Positions 9,707 to 18,333 of a stretch of DNA of 64,000 bases are shown here, piece after piece. This DNA is from Caballeronia turbans (GTDB lineage: Bacteria; Pseudomonadota; Gammaproteobacteria; Burkholderiales; Burkholderiaceae). Where the stretch lies: assembly GCA_001544655.2 (NCBI GenBank), contig FCOD02000019.1, forward strand, positions 47,989 through 111,988. The letters run 5' to 3'. Position 1 is the stretch's first letter. Each line of letters starts with the position of its first letter. The notes below the pieces were generated by a model, which saw nothing but the letters and a program-made list of their open reading frames with translations, did not search any database and was not told the origin of the DNA. Made by a program: the position numbers and the translations under genes.

Positions 9707-10701
9707 AGTGGGGATCGACGGCTGTGACCGCTCGTGCACTGCGCAGATTTGGGATGAGCCTGGCGATTGCGGGCGCGCTCGCAACAACGGGCTGCGCGAC
9801 CGGCCCGGACCGCAATGCGAAAGACCCGCTCGAGCCAATGAACCGCAAGATCTTCACGTTCAACGACACGCTCGATACCTACGTCGCCAAGCCCGTCGCG
9901 CAGTTCTATGTCGATTACACGCCGAGCCCGTTCCGCACCGCGGTCAGCAATTTCTTCTCGAATCTGGGCGATTTCTCGAACTTCGCGAACAACCTGCTGC
10001 AGTTGAAGATCACCGATGCGACGCAGGATCTGATGCGCATCGCGATGAACTCGCTGTTCGGCATCGGCGGCCTGATCGATATCGCGTCGCCCGCCGGCTT
10101 GCCGAAGCACCATCAGGACTTCGGCCTGACGCTCGGGCACTACGGCATGCCGTCGGGGCCGTATCTGGTGCTGCCGCTGCTCGGCCCGAGCTCGTTTCGC
10201 GATTCGACGACCTGGCTCGTCGACTGGCGCGTGAATCCCGTCAGTTATGCCGATGCGGGCATCCGCTGGCCGCTCTATGGCGTGAACTTCGTGAGCGCGC
10301 GTGCGGACCTGATCGGCGCGACCGACCTGCTTTCGGCCGCCGCGCTCGACAAATACGCGTTTGTGCGCGACGCATACACGCAGCGGCGTCAATATTTGCT
10401 GACCGGCGGCGGCGCGAGCTCGCTGCCCGATTACGGCGATGAAGGCGCATCGGCGCCCGAAGGCGCGAGCGCGCCGGAGGGAGCCAGCGCGCCGGAAGGC
10501 TCAAGCGGCGGCGGCAGCAGGGAGCAAGGCTTGCCGACGTATGTCGATCCGGGCGCGGCGGCATCGCCTGCGGGTGGGGTCGGCGGAAAGTCGCCTGCGC
10601 CCGAGGAGAACGCGCCGAAGGCGCAGCCGTCGCCGAGCTCGAGCAAGGCTCAGGGATTGCCGCAGTATGACGATCCGGCGGCGCAGCCAGCGGGGAAGTA
10701 G
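9703..10701 (+). CDS. mlaA: Outer-membrane phospholipid-removal lipoprotein MlaA (VacJ)
   Basis: MlaA removes misplaced phospholipids from the outer leaflet of the outer membrane. The 332-residue lipoprotein has a lipobox ending at Cys31 (ATTGC) and the family core: [44 protein letters not shown] and [13 protein letters not shown]. After about residue 240 it has a long low-complexity tail with three EGASAP units and many Pro, Ser and Gly, longer than in E. coli. It is coupled to hpnN by an ATGA overlap, which links phospholipid maintenance and hopanoid export in one transcript. Confidence 0.94.
   Translation: MKWGSTAVTARALRRFGMSLAIAGALATTGCATGPDRNAKDPLEPMNRKIFTFNDTLDTYVAKPVAQFYVDYTPSPFRTAVSNFFSNLGDFSNFANNLLQLKITDATQDLMRIAMNSLFGIGGLIDIASPAGLPKHHQDFGLTLGHYGMPSGPYLVLPLLGPSSFRDSTTWLVDWRVNPVSYADAGIRWPLYGVNFVSARADLIGATDLLSAAALDKYAFVRDAYTQRRQYLLTGGGASSLPDYGDEGASAPEGASAPEGASAPEGSSGGGSREQGLPTYVDPGAAASPAGGVGGKSPAPEENAPKAQPSPSSSKAQGLPQYDDPAAQPAGK
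10444..10497 (+). repeat. Tandem 18-bp repeats in the mlaA tail
   Basis: Three consecutive 18-base units each encode Gly-Ala-Ser-Ala-Pro-Glu. The units differ at several third codon positions, so they are not a fresh duplication. They may vary in number between strains by slippage. Confidence 0.7.
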
Positions 10702-10723
10702 GCAGGTCTCGAAGCCGGAAAGG

Positions 10724-10748
10724 AAACGGGCGCCCGAGCGCCCGTTTT
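10724..10748. terminator. Bidirectional terminator between mlaA and the thioesterase gene
   Basis: AAACGGGCGC at 10724-10733 pairs with its complement at 10738-10747 around a loop of four. The A and T ends give a U tract in both directions, as expected between convergent genes. Confidence 0.85.
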
Positions 10749-10771
10749 GTCTTTAGTGTGCGGGTGCGCTA

Positions 10772-11245
10772 TCAATGCGCGGCCTCTTCCGCCACTTCCT
10801 CCATCAGATCGTCGTCGGAAACTTTCGGCGCTTCCACCCCGCCCTGATCACGGCGATACGCCTCGAACAGTTCGTCGGCGTAGCGAATCTTCGTGCGGCC
10901 ATGCGGCACGGGCTCGCCCTGCTCGTTGAGGTTCACGAACACCATCTTCTCGACGGTCAGAATGCTCTTGCGCGTGATCTTGTTGCGGACTTCCGCGCGC
11001 AGCGTGATCGACGTGCGGCCGAAATGCGTCGCGGTGATGCCCAGCTCGATGATGTCGCCCTGACGCGCCGAGCTCACAAAGTTGATTTCGGACATGAACT
11101 TGGTCACGACGCGCTGATTGCCCAGCTGCGAAATCGCGTAAATCGCGGCTTCTTCGTCGATCCAGCGCAGAAGGCTCCCGCCGAACAGGCTGCCGTTCGG
11201 ATTCAGATCTTCGGGCTTGACCCACTTACGGGTGTGGAAATTCAT
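10772..11245 (-). CDS. Acyl-CoA thioesterase, hotdog fold (YciA-like)
   Basis: A 157-residue hotdog-fold protein that should hydrolyse acyl-CoA thioesters in the cytoplasm. The conserved GGSLLRWIDEEAA segment puts the catalytic acid at Asp30, and the later strands (GDIIELGITATHFGRTSI) fit the YciA/BACH-type family. Length is normal. The acidic C-terminal tail (SDDDLMEEVAEEAAH) is variable in the family. It stands alone, convergent with mlaA, and has about 125 bases of upstream sequence before the end of hpnG. Chain-length preference cannot be read from the sequence. Confidence 0.85.
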   Translation of the reverse strand: MNFHTRKWVKPEDLNPNGSLFGGSLLRWIDEEAAIYAISQLGNQRVVTKFMSEINFVSSARQGDIIELGITATHFGRTSITLRAEVRNKITRKSILTVEKMVFVNLNEQGEPVPHGRTKIRYADELFEAYRRDQGGVEAPKVSDDDLMEEVAEEAAH

Positions 11246-11371
11246 TTGCGGTACCTCGCTTTCTTTACCGCGCGTCGAAGTGCAGAGAAGAGACGCGCGC
11301 TGGGTAAGGGTTTTCCCTGATTATAACGAAGTGAGGGTTAACCCGCAGAAAGCAAGGGGAGAACAAAATGA

Positions 11372-12058
11372 TCAGCCAAACGCCAGAGCCCGCGCCGATC
11401 CCAGCGCATGCCGCGCCTGGACGAGCGTCGCGCGGGCCGCGCGAGCGTCGGACGCGAGCCGCAACAGCGCGCCCAGTTGCGCCGGATCGCGCAGCAATTC
11501 CCGCAGAATCGGACCGATGGCCGTCGTGCCGTCGTCGCGCAAACCGGCCGTCGCGGCAGGCGGCAATGTTCGCCAGGCCGGATCGACGACCGCCCGGCAC
11601 ACCGCGAACGGCAAGCCGCGCGCCGTCGCGATCGCCCCGGCAATATGCGATTCCATATCGACGGCCAGCGCGTCGGTCGACGAATGCAGCGAGCGCTTCT
11701 CCGCCTCGGTCTTGACGGGCGCGGTGACGCCCGCCATCCTGCCGCGCCGCACGACGCGCCCGACAGGCGTGCCCGCGAACGCATCGACGATGCGCGCCGA
11801 CCACGCCGCATCGGTATGCAACTCGCCGAACGGACCGCACACGCTCTCGGCGACGATCAACTCGCCCGGCTCGATATCCGGCGCGAGTCCGCCCGCCGTG
11901 CCGAAGCTGATGATGCCCGAGCAGCCGCGCGCGATCGCATCGGACAACGCGCGCTCCAGCCAGTCGGCGCGCGCCGCGAACACCACATCGACGCCCCGCC
12001 CGCGCACGATCTTCGCCTCGAACGCCATGCCGGTCACGGCGACGACGGGCGCGTTCAC
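11372..12058 (-). CDS. hpnG: Adenosylhopane nucleosidase/phosphorylase HpnG
   Basis: HpnG removes adenine from adenosylhopane, the step after HpnH in making C35 hopanoids. The 228-residue protein is of the nucleoside phosphorylase family, with GIISFGTAGGLAPDI, then DALAVDMESHIAG, where the MES segment binds the ribose. The start is a GTG at 12058 that overlaps the shc stop (ATGTGA), giving (V)NAPVVAVTGMAFEAK. It is the last gene of hpnD-hpnE-shc-hpnG. The longer open frame reaching back to 12766 is shc in another frame. Confidence 0.9.
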   Translation of the reverse strand: MNAPVVAVTGMAFEAKIVRGRGVDVVFAARADWLERALSDAIARGCSGIISFGTAGGLAPDIEPGELIVAESVCGPFGELHTDAAWSARIVDAFAGTPVGRVVRRGRMAGVTAPVKTEAEKRSLHSSTDALAVDMESHIAGAIATARGLPFAVCRAVVDPAWRTLPPAATAGLRDDGTTAIGPILRELLRDPAQLGALLRLASDARAARATLVQARHALGSARALAFG

Positions 12059-14034
12059 ATTGCCGCCGTCACGCGCGTGAGGCCGTCGCGTGTCAGGTTT
12101 CGATAGCGCGCGAGCGCCCACAGCGGGAAGAACTTGCGATAGCCGTGGTAGCGCAGGTAGAACACGCGCGGGAAGCCTGTCGCCGTGAAGCGCGTCTCGT
12201 CCCACAGGCCGTGCGCCTGCTGCGTCCTGAGCAAATAATCGACGCCTCGCGCGACCGCCGGATGCTCGACCAGACCCGCCGCCATCAGTCCGAGCAGCGC
12301 CCACGCCGTCTGCGACGCGGTGCTCGGCGCCTGTTCGTAACCGCGATAGTCGAGCTTGTAGCTCTCGCCGTCCTCGCCCCAGCCGCCGTCGCTGTTCTGG
12401 ATGCCGACGAGCCAGTCCGCCGCGCGCTTCATGCGCGGGTCCGTCGGTGCGACGCCGGCGGCGTTCAGCGCGCACATCGCCGACCAGGTGCCGTAGATGT
12501 AATTCAGGCCCCAGCGGCCGTACCAGCTTCCATCGCGCTCCTGGCCTCGCACGATGTAGTCGAACGCGCGACGCGCGGGCTCGCTGTTGAGCGACGTCTC
12601 GCCGAGTTGCGCGAGCATCGAAAGGCAGCGCGCGGAGACATCGACCGTCGGCGGGTCGAGCAGCGCGCCGTGATCCGAGAACGGGATGTTGTTCAGGTAG
12701 TACTGCGTGTTTTCCGGCTCGAACGCGCCCCATCCGCCGTCGCTGCTCTGCATGCCGACGACCCACTCACGCGCGCGCGCGATCGACTCGCCGTACATCG
12801 CCGTGCCGTTCTCGCGATCGGCACGCTCCATCGCCATCGCGACGACGGCCGTGTCATCGACATCGGGATAATGCGGGTTCGCGAACTGGAATGCCCACCC
12901 GCCCGGCCGCACGTCAGGACGGCGGGAGATCCAGTCGCCGCGCACGTCGAGAATCTGCAGCGGCACGAGCCATTCGAGGCCGCGCGCCACCGCCGAGCGC
13001 GCCTTTGGCATGCCGGTTTCGAGCAGCGCATGCGCCGCGAGCGATGTATCCCACACCGGCGACAGGCACGGCTGGCAATACGCCTCGCCATCGTCGGCGT
13101 CGTCGACGATCAGGAGCTTGTCGAGCGACTTGCGCGCAATCGCGCGATTCGGATGTTCGGGCGGATAGCCGAGGACGTCGTACATCATCACCGAGTTGGC
13201 CATCGCCGGAAAAATCGCGCCAAGGCCGTCTTCGCCGTTCAGGCGCTCGTCGACGAAGCGCACCGCTTCATCGATCGCGCGTTCGCGGCCGGCTTTGGGC
13301 AGCAGCGGATCGGCGACGCGCAGGATCGAATCGACGACGCGGAAGAACGCGAACCAGCCGCGGCTCTGATGCCCCGAACGCGACGGCATGCCGGTATTGA
13401 CCGGCGGATTCGTGAACACCTCGTCGATGCGCACGCCGCGCGGATTGCGCGCGCGCGGGCGCTTCGCGTTGAGCACGAGCATCGGCACGATCACCGTGCG
13501 CGCCCAGTACGACACCTTCGACAGATGGAACGGGAACCACATCGGCAGGCGCATGATTTCGACGGGCATCATCGGCACCGCGCGCCACGACACGACGCCG
13601 AAAAGCGCGAGCAGGATGCGCGTGAACACGTTCACCTTCTCGGCACCGCCCGCGGCGAGGATCGCGCGGCGGGCGCGCTGCATGTGTTCGGCGTCGGCCG
13701 AATCGCCGATCATCTTCAGCGCGAAATACGCCTTCACGGTCGCGGAGACGTCCATCGCGCCGTCGGTGAAGAGCGGCCAGCCGCCGTCCGCGCGTTGAAT
13801 GCGGCGCAGATACCGGCCGATCTTCGCTTCGAGCTTCTCGTCGGCGGTCTCGCCGAGATAGTGGACGAGCAGCACGTATTCAGCCGGGATGGTTGCGTCC
13901 GCTTCGAGTTCGTAGAGCCAGTAGCCTTCCGGATGTTGCGCCGCGAGCAGCGCATCGGTGGCGCGGTGGACGGCAGCGTCGAGCGAGGCGCCCGAAACCT
14001 GCACGCCCACGGCCGACAGGGATAAATCGTTCAT
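12055..14034 (-). CDS. shc: Squalene-hopene cyclase
   Basis: The monotopic membrane enzyme that cyclises squalene to hopene and hopanol. The 659-residue protein has the catalytic DVDD motif at residues 391-394 and five or more QW repeats, for example QHPEGYW at 33-39, QRADGGW at 80-86, and later QSSDGGW, QERDGSW and QNSDGGW. The start at 14034 shares one base with the hpnE stop (TGATG), and the end overlaps the GTG of hpnG. Upstream in-frame sequence to 14856 belongs to hpnE. Length and motifs are normal for the family. Confidence 0.97.
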   Translation of the reverse strand: MNDLSLSAVGVQVSGASLDAAVHRATDALLAAQHPEGYWLYELEADATIPAEYVLLVHYLGETADEKLEAKIGRYLRRIQRADGGWPLFTDGAMDVSATVKAYFALKMIGDSADAEHMQRARRAILAAGGAEKVNVFTRILLALFGVVSWRAVPMMPVEIMRLPMWFPFHLSKVSYWARTVIVPMLVLNAKRPRARNPRGVRIDEVFTNPPVNTGMPSRSGHQSRGWFAFFRVVDSILRVADPLLPKAGRERAIDEAVRFVDERLNGEDGLGAIFPAMANSVMMYDVLGYPPEHPNRAIARKSLDKLLIVDDADDGEAYCQPCLSPVWDTSLAAHALLETGMPKARSAVARGLEWLVPLQILDVRGDWISRRPDVRPGGWAFQFANPHYPDVDDTAVVAMAMERADRENGTAMYGESIARAREWVVGMQSSDGGWGAFEPENTQYYLNNIPFSDHGALLDPPTVDVSARCLSMLAQLGETSLNSEPARRAFDYIVRGQERDGSWYGRWGLNYIYGTWSAMCALNAAGVAPTDPRMKRAADWLVGIQNSDGGWGEDGESYKLDYRGYEQAPSTASQTAWALLGLMAAGLVEHPAVARGVDYLLRTQQAHGLWDETRFTATGFPRVFYLRYHGYRKFFPLWALARYRNLTRDGLTRVTAAM

Positions 14035-15311
14035 CAGCGTTCCATCGATGGGTTCAACAGCGCGTCCGCCGCCTTCTGGCCGGAGCGGATTGCGCCTTCG
14101 ATCGTCGCGGGCAGGCCGGTCGCCGTCCAGTCGCCCGCGAGTGTGAAATTGTGCCAGCGCGTGCGCGTGGCGGCCCGCAGGCCTTCCTGCGACGGCACGG
14201 CGGCAAACGTCGCGTGCTCCTCGGCGACGACTTGCCACGGCGGCGTCGGCACCGCGGGCATGCGCACCGCCTTCGCCGTCTCCAGCCATACCGCCTGCGC
14301 GAGTTCTTCGTGCGGCGTCGCGAGCCATCGGCCGGCGCTTGCGAGCGTGACCGAGAGCCGGCCGTCGGCGGCGAAGATCCAGTCCGACATGCCGTTGACG
14401 ACGCAGGTCAGCGGCTGAAAGCCCGTCGGCGCGTCCACAGCGAAGTGCACGGTCATGATCGCGCGCGATGCATCCGGCGCGGTCAGGTCCGGCACCAGCC
14501 GGCGCGCCGCGTCGGGCGGCACGGCGAGCACGACGCCATCGCCCGTGCCGAGCGTGACGGGCTCCGCCGCGCCTTCGAAAGCCAGCGAGCTTACACGCTC
14601 CTTCGAATCCGTGCCCGAAACCCCGATGCCCGCGACGCGCGAACCGAGCCGGATCTCCGCGCCGCCATACTGCAAAAGCCGCAACGCCGGCTCGACGAAC
14701 GCATGCGACAGCCCGCTTCTCGCGATCAGCGGACGGCACGCCTGACCGCCCTGCGCGACCGTCTCGCGCAGCAAACCGGCCGCGAGCTCCGCGCTCGCTT
14801 CGGACGGATCGGCGTTGAGCATCGCACGCAGGAGCGGACGCACGAGAAGACTCCATACGCGATCCTCCCGGCGCACCGATTCCTCGATCGTGCGGCCCGG
14901 CTTAGCCCAGAAGAGCGGCAGGTACGGCAGGTAGTCGGCGGGCTGCGTGCCCGGCACACGCGTCTCGGCGTCGAAGATCCAGCGCGGCAAGCGCCCCGGC
15001 GACATGCGGACGGTCCAGGCGTCGCCGGTCGCGACATCGAAGAACGGATACTCGGGCTGCGTCGGACCGATCAGCGTGCCGGTTGCGCCGATCGCACGCA
15101 GATAGGCCATCGTCGATTGATTGCCTGATAGCAGCAGATGATTGCCGTTATCGAGCGTGACACCGAGCTTTGCATCGAAGAAGGAGCGGCAACGGCCGCC
15201 CGCGTGAGGCGCCGCCTCGTGCAGCACGACGCGCGCGCCGCGGCGCTGCGCCTCGACCGCGGCGGCGAGGCCGGCGACGCCCGCACCGACGACGAAGACA
15301 CGCCGGGACAT
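14034..15311 (-). CDS. hpnE: Hydroxysqualene dehydroxylase HpnE
   Basis: HpnE is a flavoprotein that reduces hydroxysqualene to squalene. The 425-residue protein begins with the FAD-binding motif VVGAGVAGLAAAVEAQRRG and ends with the amine-oxidase-type FAD segment TLAGDWTATGLPATIEGA. The start at 15311 overlaps the hpnD stop in a TGATG. It lies between hpnD and shc, the usual order in these operons. The in-frame extension to 15953 is hpnD read in another frame. Confidence 0.94.
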   Translation of the reverse strand: MSRRVFVVGAGVAGLAAAVEAQRRGARVVLHEAAPHAGGRCRSFFDAKLGVTLDNGNHLLLSGNQSTMAYLRAIGATGTLIGPTQPEYPFFDVATGDAWTVRMSPGRLPRWIFDAETRVPGTQPADYLPYLPLFWAKPGRTIEESVRREDRVWSLLVRPLLRAMLNADPSEASAELAAGLLRETVAQGGQACRPLIARSGLSHAFVEPALRLLQYGGAEIRLGSRVAGIGVSGTDSKERVSSLAFEGAAEPVTLGTGDGVVLAVPPDAARRLVPDLTAPDASRAIMTVHFAVDAPTGFQPLTCVVNGMSDWIFAADGRLSVTLASAGRWLATPHEELAQAVWLETAKAVRMPAVPTPPWQVVAEEHATFAAVPSQEGLRAATRTRWHNFTLAGDWTATGLPATIEGAIRSGQKAADALLNPSMER

Positions 15312-16159
15312 CAGATCAGGTTGCGCGCCACGATCCACAGCAGGCGCGCACGCGGCGTGCGCACGCGCGTGCGTGGCAGGTCGAAGCCGCGTTTCAGGTT
15401 GGCGTCGAGCACGGTGCGATACGCCGCCGACATGATGCGCGGGGCGCGCACCTGGGCGCGCGGCGACGCCGCCATGATCGCATCGGACTGGGCGTAATGG
15501 CCTTTCGCGCGCTCGGCGAGCACGGCGCACACGCGCGGCAGGCGGGCATCGCCGACGATGCTCGCCGGATCGCTCGTAGAAATGCCTTCGCGCGCGAGCA
15601 GTTCGCGCGGCAGGTACACGCGGCCGATTTCCGCGTCTTCGTCGATGTCGCGCAGGATGTTGGTCAGTTGCAGCGCGCGGCCGAGATGGTGCGCGAGCCG
15701 CCGTCCGGCGTCCTCGTGCATCCCGAATATTCTCACCGACAGCCGCCCGACCGCGCTCGCCACCCGGTCGCAATAGAGGTCGAGCGTGGCTTCGTCGGGG
15801 GCGACGATATCGCCGGCGGCGTCCATCGCCATGCCGTCGATCACGGCCTGGAAGTCGTCGCGTGAAAGCTGGAAAGCCTGGATGTGGCGGGTGAGCGCTT
15901 CGAGCGATTTCTTCGGCTTGCCGGCGTAGCACGCGTCGATGTCCTCGCGCCACTGATCGAGCGCGAGCGCGCGCTCGCGGCGCGGCAGGGTGCCTTCGTC
16001 GGCGATATCGTCGACCGCCCGGCAGAACGCGTAGATCTGGTACATCGCGTCCCGCTGCTCGGCGGGAAGGATGCGCATCGCGAGATAAAACGAACTTCCC
16101 GACGACGCCTTGGCGGCGTCTGGAGCAGGATCGTCAGCGATGATATTGGAAACAGCCAA
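15311..16159 (-). CDS. hpnD: Presqualene diphosphate synthase HpnD
   Basis: HpnD condenses two farnesyl diphosphates to presqualene diphosphate. The 282-residue protein has the two aspartate-rich motifs of the squalene/phytoene synthase family: DDIADE at 50-55 and NILRDIDEDAEIGRVYLP further on. The start is TTG at 16159, supported by GGAG 7 bases upstream and by the normal length. It is the first gene of the operon hpnD-hpnE-shc-hpnG. Its usual partner hpnC, which acts between HpnD and HpnE, is absent here; upstream is a diguanylate cyclase gene. Confidence 0.93.
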   Translation of the reverse strand: MAVSNIIADDPAPDAAKASSGSSFYLAMRILPAEQRDAMYQIYAFCRAVDDIADEGTLPRRERALALDQWREDIDACYAGKPKKSLEALTRHIQAFQLSRDDFQAVIDGMAMDAAGDIVAPDEATLDLYCDRVASAVGRLSVRIFGMHEDAGRRLAHHLGRALQLTNILRDIDEDAEIGRVYLPRELLAREGISTSDPASIVGDARLPRVCAVLAERAKGHYAQSDAIMAASPRAQVRAPRIMSAAYRTVLDANLKRGFDLPRTRVRTPRARLLWIVARNLI

Positions 16160-16311
16160 GACGAACTCCGCTGTGGCGCCCCCAAGGGCAAATTTGTAAG
16201 AGATCGGGCGCCGGTCCCGATGCCGCCGGTGCGCGCGGAACCACGTGGCGCTGAGCGGGACGACCGAGGAGGAAAGGCGGCGCGCGAGCCGGCTGTGACT
16301 GCGCCGGAAGC

Positions 16312-16337
16312 GGCAAAGAGTATATCAATACTTTGCC
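16312..16337 (-). promoter_or_regulatory. Candidate promoter/operator of the hpnD operon
   Basis: GGCAAAG at 16312-16318 and CTTTGCC at 16331-16337 form an inverted repeat with a 12-base AT-rich centre. Read on the minus strand the centre contains TATACT (16324-16319), a good -10 element. A matching -35 is poor, which would suit an activator-dependent promoter. It lies about 155 bases before the hpnD start. Confidence 0.4.
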
Positions 16338-16387
16338 CGATTGCGCCGGAGCCGCGCGGGGCAAGGCCCGGCGTATCGAGCGGCGAT

Positions 16388-17335
16388 TCAGGCGAAGCCC
16401 ACTGCCCGATTCCGCCCCTCACGCTTGGCCGTATAAAGCGCCGCATCGGCCTCGTTGATGAGCGCCTCGTACGAGGACGTCACGCCGGTCCGCGCACGCG
16501 CCGCCCCGACGCTCGCCGTGACCGGCACGCGTGCGCCCTGCACGTCGATGGGCGTCTCGCCGATCTCGCGGCGCACCTTCTCCGCGACGATCATCGCGTC
16601 CTCGAAATTCGTGCACGGCAGAAGCAGCGCGAATTCCTCGCCGCCGAAGCGCCCGAACACGTCCTGCACGCGCACGCTCTTCGCGACGCGCTCGGCCATC
16701 ACGCGCAAAACCGTGTCGCCGACGAGGTGGCCGAGGTCGTCGTTGATGCGCTTGAAGTGGTCGAGATCGAAGAGGAGCATCGACAGCTCGCCGCCGTAGC
16801 GCTGCCAGCGCGAGAATTCGTCGCGCAGGCGCAATTCGAAGTAGCGCCGGTTGGCGATGCCGGTCAAACCATCGCGGTCCGCGAATTCCTGCAGCTTCGC
16901 CACCGCTTCGTCGCGGGCGCGCTGCATCATGCTCGCGTGCGTCGCGTCGGAAATCGTCACGCAGACGGCGCGCACCTCGCGCTCGAGCATGAGCGGCATG
17001 AAGGTGCAGTCCTGCTGCATGAAATCGACGCCGCCGGTAATCGGCCGATCGTGGTCGAACTTGAAGAGATACGGCCGCTGCTCCCACGAGCTGAACGCGA
17101 AGCTGCCGAGCTGGAACACGCTCTCGACCTTGCGCGTGAACCAGACGCGCGGCAGTTCGGGGAAGCTCGCGAAGATGGATTTGCCGATCACCTGTTCGGC
17201 CGTCCTGCCGCTGTGGTCCTGCATGAACCGGTTCCACATCAGCACGTTCAGATCGCGATCGAGCACGAAAATGCCGAAACCCACGCGCTCGATCACGAGT
17301 TCGGAGAGCGCGTGGCGCAGTTCGTCCATGCTCAC
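16388..17335 (-). CDS. PAS-GGDEF diguanylate cyclase
   Basis: A cytoplasmic protein of 315 residues that should make cyclic di-GMP. Residues 1-140 form a PAS-like sensor domain (FGIFVLDRDLNVLMWNRF). Residues 150-315 are a GGDEF domain with the intact active site GGEEF at 231-235 and an inhibitory-site motif RVQD at 222-225, so product inhibition is likely. The start is GTG at 17335 with GGGAC just upstream; an ATG two codons later is possible. It lies 13 bases after the CheC-like gene and is the third gene of a receiver-CheC-cyclase operon. Confidence 0.9.
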   Translation of the reverse strand: MSMDELRHALSELVIERVGFGIFVLDRDLNVLMWNRFMQDHSGRTAEQVIGKSIFASFPELPRVWFTRKVESVFQLGSFAFSSWEQRPYLFKFDHDRPITGGVDFMQQDCTFMPLMLEREVRAVCVTISDATHASMMQRARDEAVAKLQEFADRDGLTGIANRRYFELRLRDEFSRWQRYGGELSMLLFDLDHFKRINDDLGHLVGDTVLRVMAERVAKSVRVQDVFGRFGGEEFALLLPCTNFEDAMIVAEKVRREIGETPIDVQGARVPVTASVGAARARTGVTSSYEALINEADAALYTAKREGRNRAVGFA

Positions 17336-17348
17336 GATGGCGTCCCGT

Positions 17349-17972
17349 TCAGAGGCTCGACAGAAGCGCGTCGAGCGCTTCGTTCAGATGCGGGATGGCG
17401 TCTTCGGCCATCAGCATCACGAGATGCGCGCGGAAGCTGTGGTCCTCGAGCGCGAAATTCACTTCGAGCAGGAGTGCGGTCTTCCAGGCGAGCATCGCCG
17501 GCTGAAACACCTCGTCGAGCCCGATTTCCGAGCCGAGCATGCCAGGCGGCGAGAAGATGGGCGAGCGGCCGAGTCGGTCGAGGATGCACGACACGCACGC
17601 GCCCATCAGCACGGTCGCGACGTCGAAGACGAGTTCGGTGCGCGTCGTCGCCTCGTAGGTGGATTTCGTGTACGGATCGTCAACGAGCGCGCACAGCTGA
17701 TCGACGCTGCCGCTCTTGCACAGCACGATCGCCTCGCCCTTGATGTCGGAACGAAAGCCCTGGCGCACGGCCGTCACGGTATCGGTGATGCCGGTCATCT
17801 CGGCGAGCGCCGCGGATGCCTCGGCCACGCTCACGACGCGCACGCGCGGCACCGACAGCTCGATGAATGTGCCGAGCAGCTTCGAGAGTCGGGTCGCGGC
17901 CTGGCCCATCGCCATGTTGGCGACTTCCTGCAGCGCGTCGCGCTGATCTTCGTTCAGGGCGGGTTCAACCAT
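17349..17972 (-). CDS. CheC-like phosphatase
   Basis: CheC proteins dephosphorylate CheY-type receivers. The 207-residue protein has the first CheC motif intact (ALQEVANMAMGQAATRL, with Glu16 and Asn19), but in the second copy (LVFDVATVLMGAC) Asp and Thr stand where Glu and Asn are expected, so probably only one active site remains. It overlaps the upstream receiver gene by 8 bases and precedes the diguanylate cyclase by 13. The pairing suggests that it acts on that receiver rather than on a flagellar CheY; no chemotaxis genes are adjacent. Confidence 0.82.
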   Translation of the reverse strand: MVEPALNEDQRDALQEVANMAMGQAATRLSKLLGTFIELSVPRVRVVSVAEASAALAEMTGITDTVTAVRQGFRSDIKGEAIVLCKSGSVDQLCALVDDPYTKSTYEATTRTELVFDVATVLMGACVSCILDRLGRSPIFSPPGMLGSEIGLDEVFQPAMLAWKTALLLEVNFALEDHSFRAHLVMLMAEDAIPHLNEALDALLSSL

Positions 17973-18333
17973 GGAGTCCGTACTCCTTCAAAACAGGACG
18001 CAGCGCTTCGGGCGTCACCGGCTTCGGCAGGAACGCGATCGCGCCGAGCGCGCGCACCCGCTCCTGGGCCATCGGCTGCACGTCGGCCGACACGACGATC
18101 ACGAACGTGTTCAGGTCCTCGTGTTGCAAGGCGTCGAGCACCTGATAGCCCGTCATGTCGGGCATCGTGAGATCGAGGAACATCACCGAGGCGCGGCCGG
18201 CCCGGTAATGCTCGAGCGCCTCGCGCCCGTTGGTCGCATAGGAGATCTCGACGTCCCAGTCCGGGGGCAGCGCGCGCGTCAGCACCTTGCGCGCGAGCAG
18301 GGAATCATCGGCAATGACAATCGGCAACGGCAT
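17965..18333 (-). CDS. Single-domain response regulator (CheY-like)
   Basis: A stand-alone receiver domain of 122 residues. The acidic pair is at Asp9-Asp10 (IADDS), the phosphoacceptor is Asp54 (MFLDLTMPDM), and the conserved lysine is in FLPKPVTPE. The ATG at 18333 gives a normal receiver length. A GTG at 18393 would add a 20-residue Pro/Lys-rich leader with a slightly better ribosome site, so the start is uncertain. It overlaps the CheC-like gene. It has no output domain, so signalling probably goes through CheC and the downstream cyclase. Confidence 0.87.
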   Translation of the reverse strand: MPLPIVIADDSLLARKVLTRALPPDWDVEISYATNGREALEHYRAGRASVMFLDLTMPDMTGYQVLDALQHEDLNTFVIVVSADVQPMAQERVRALGAIAFLPKPVTPEALRPVLKEYGLHG

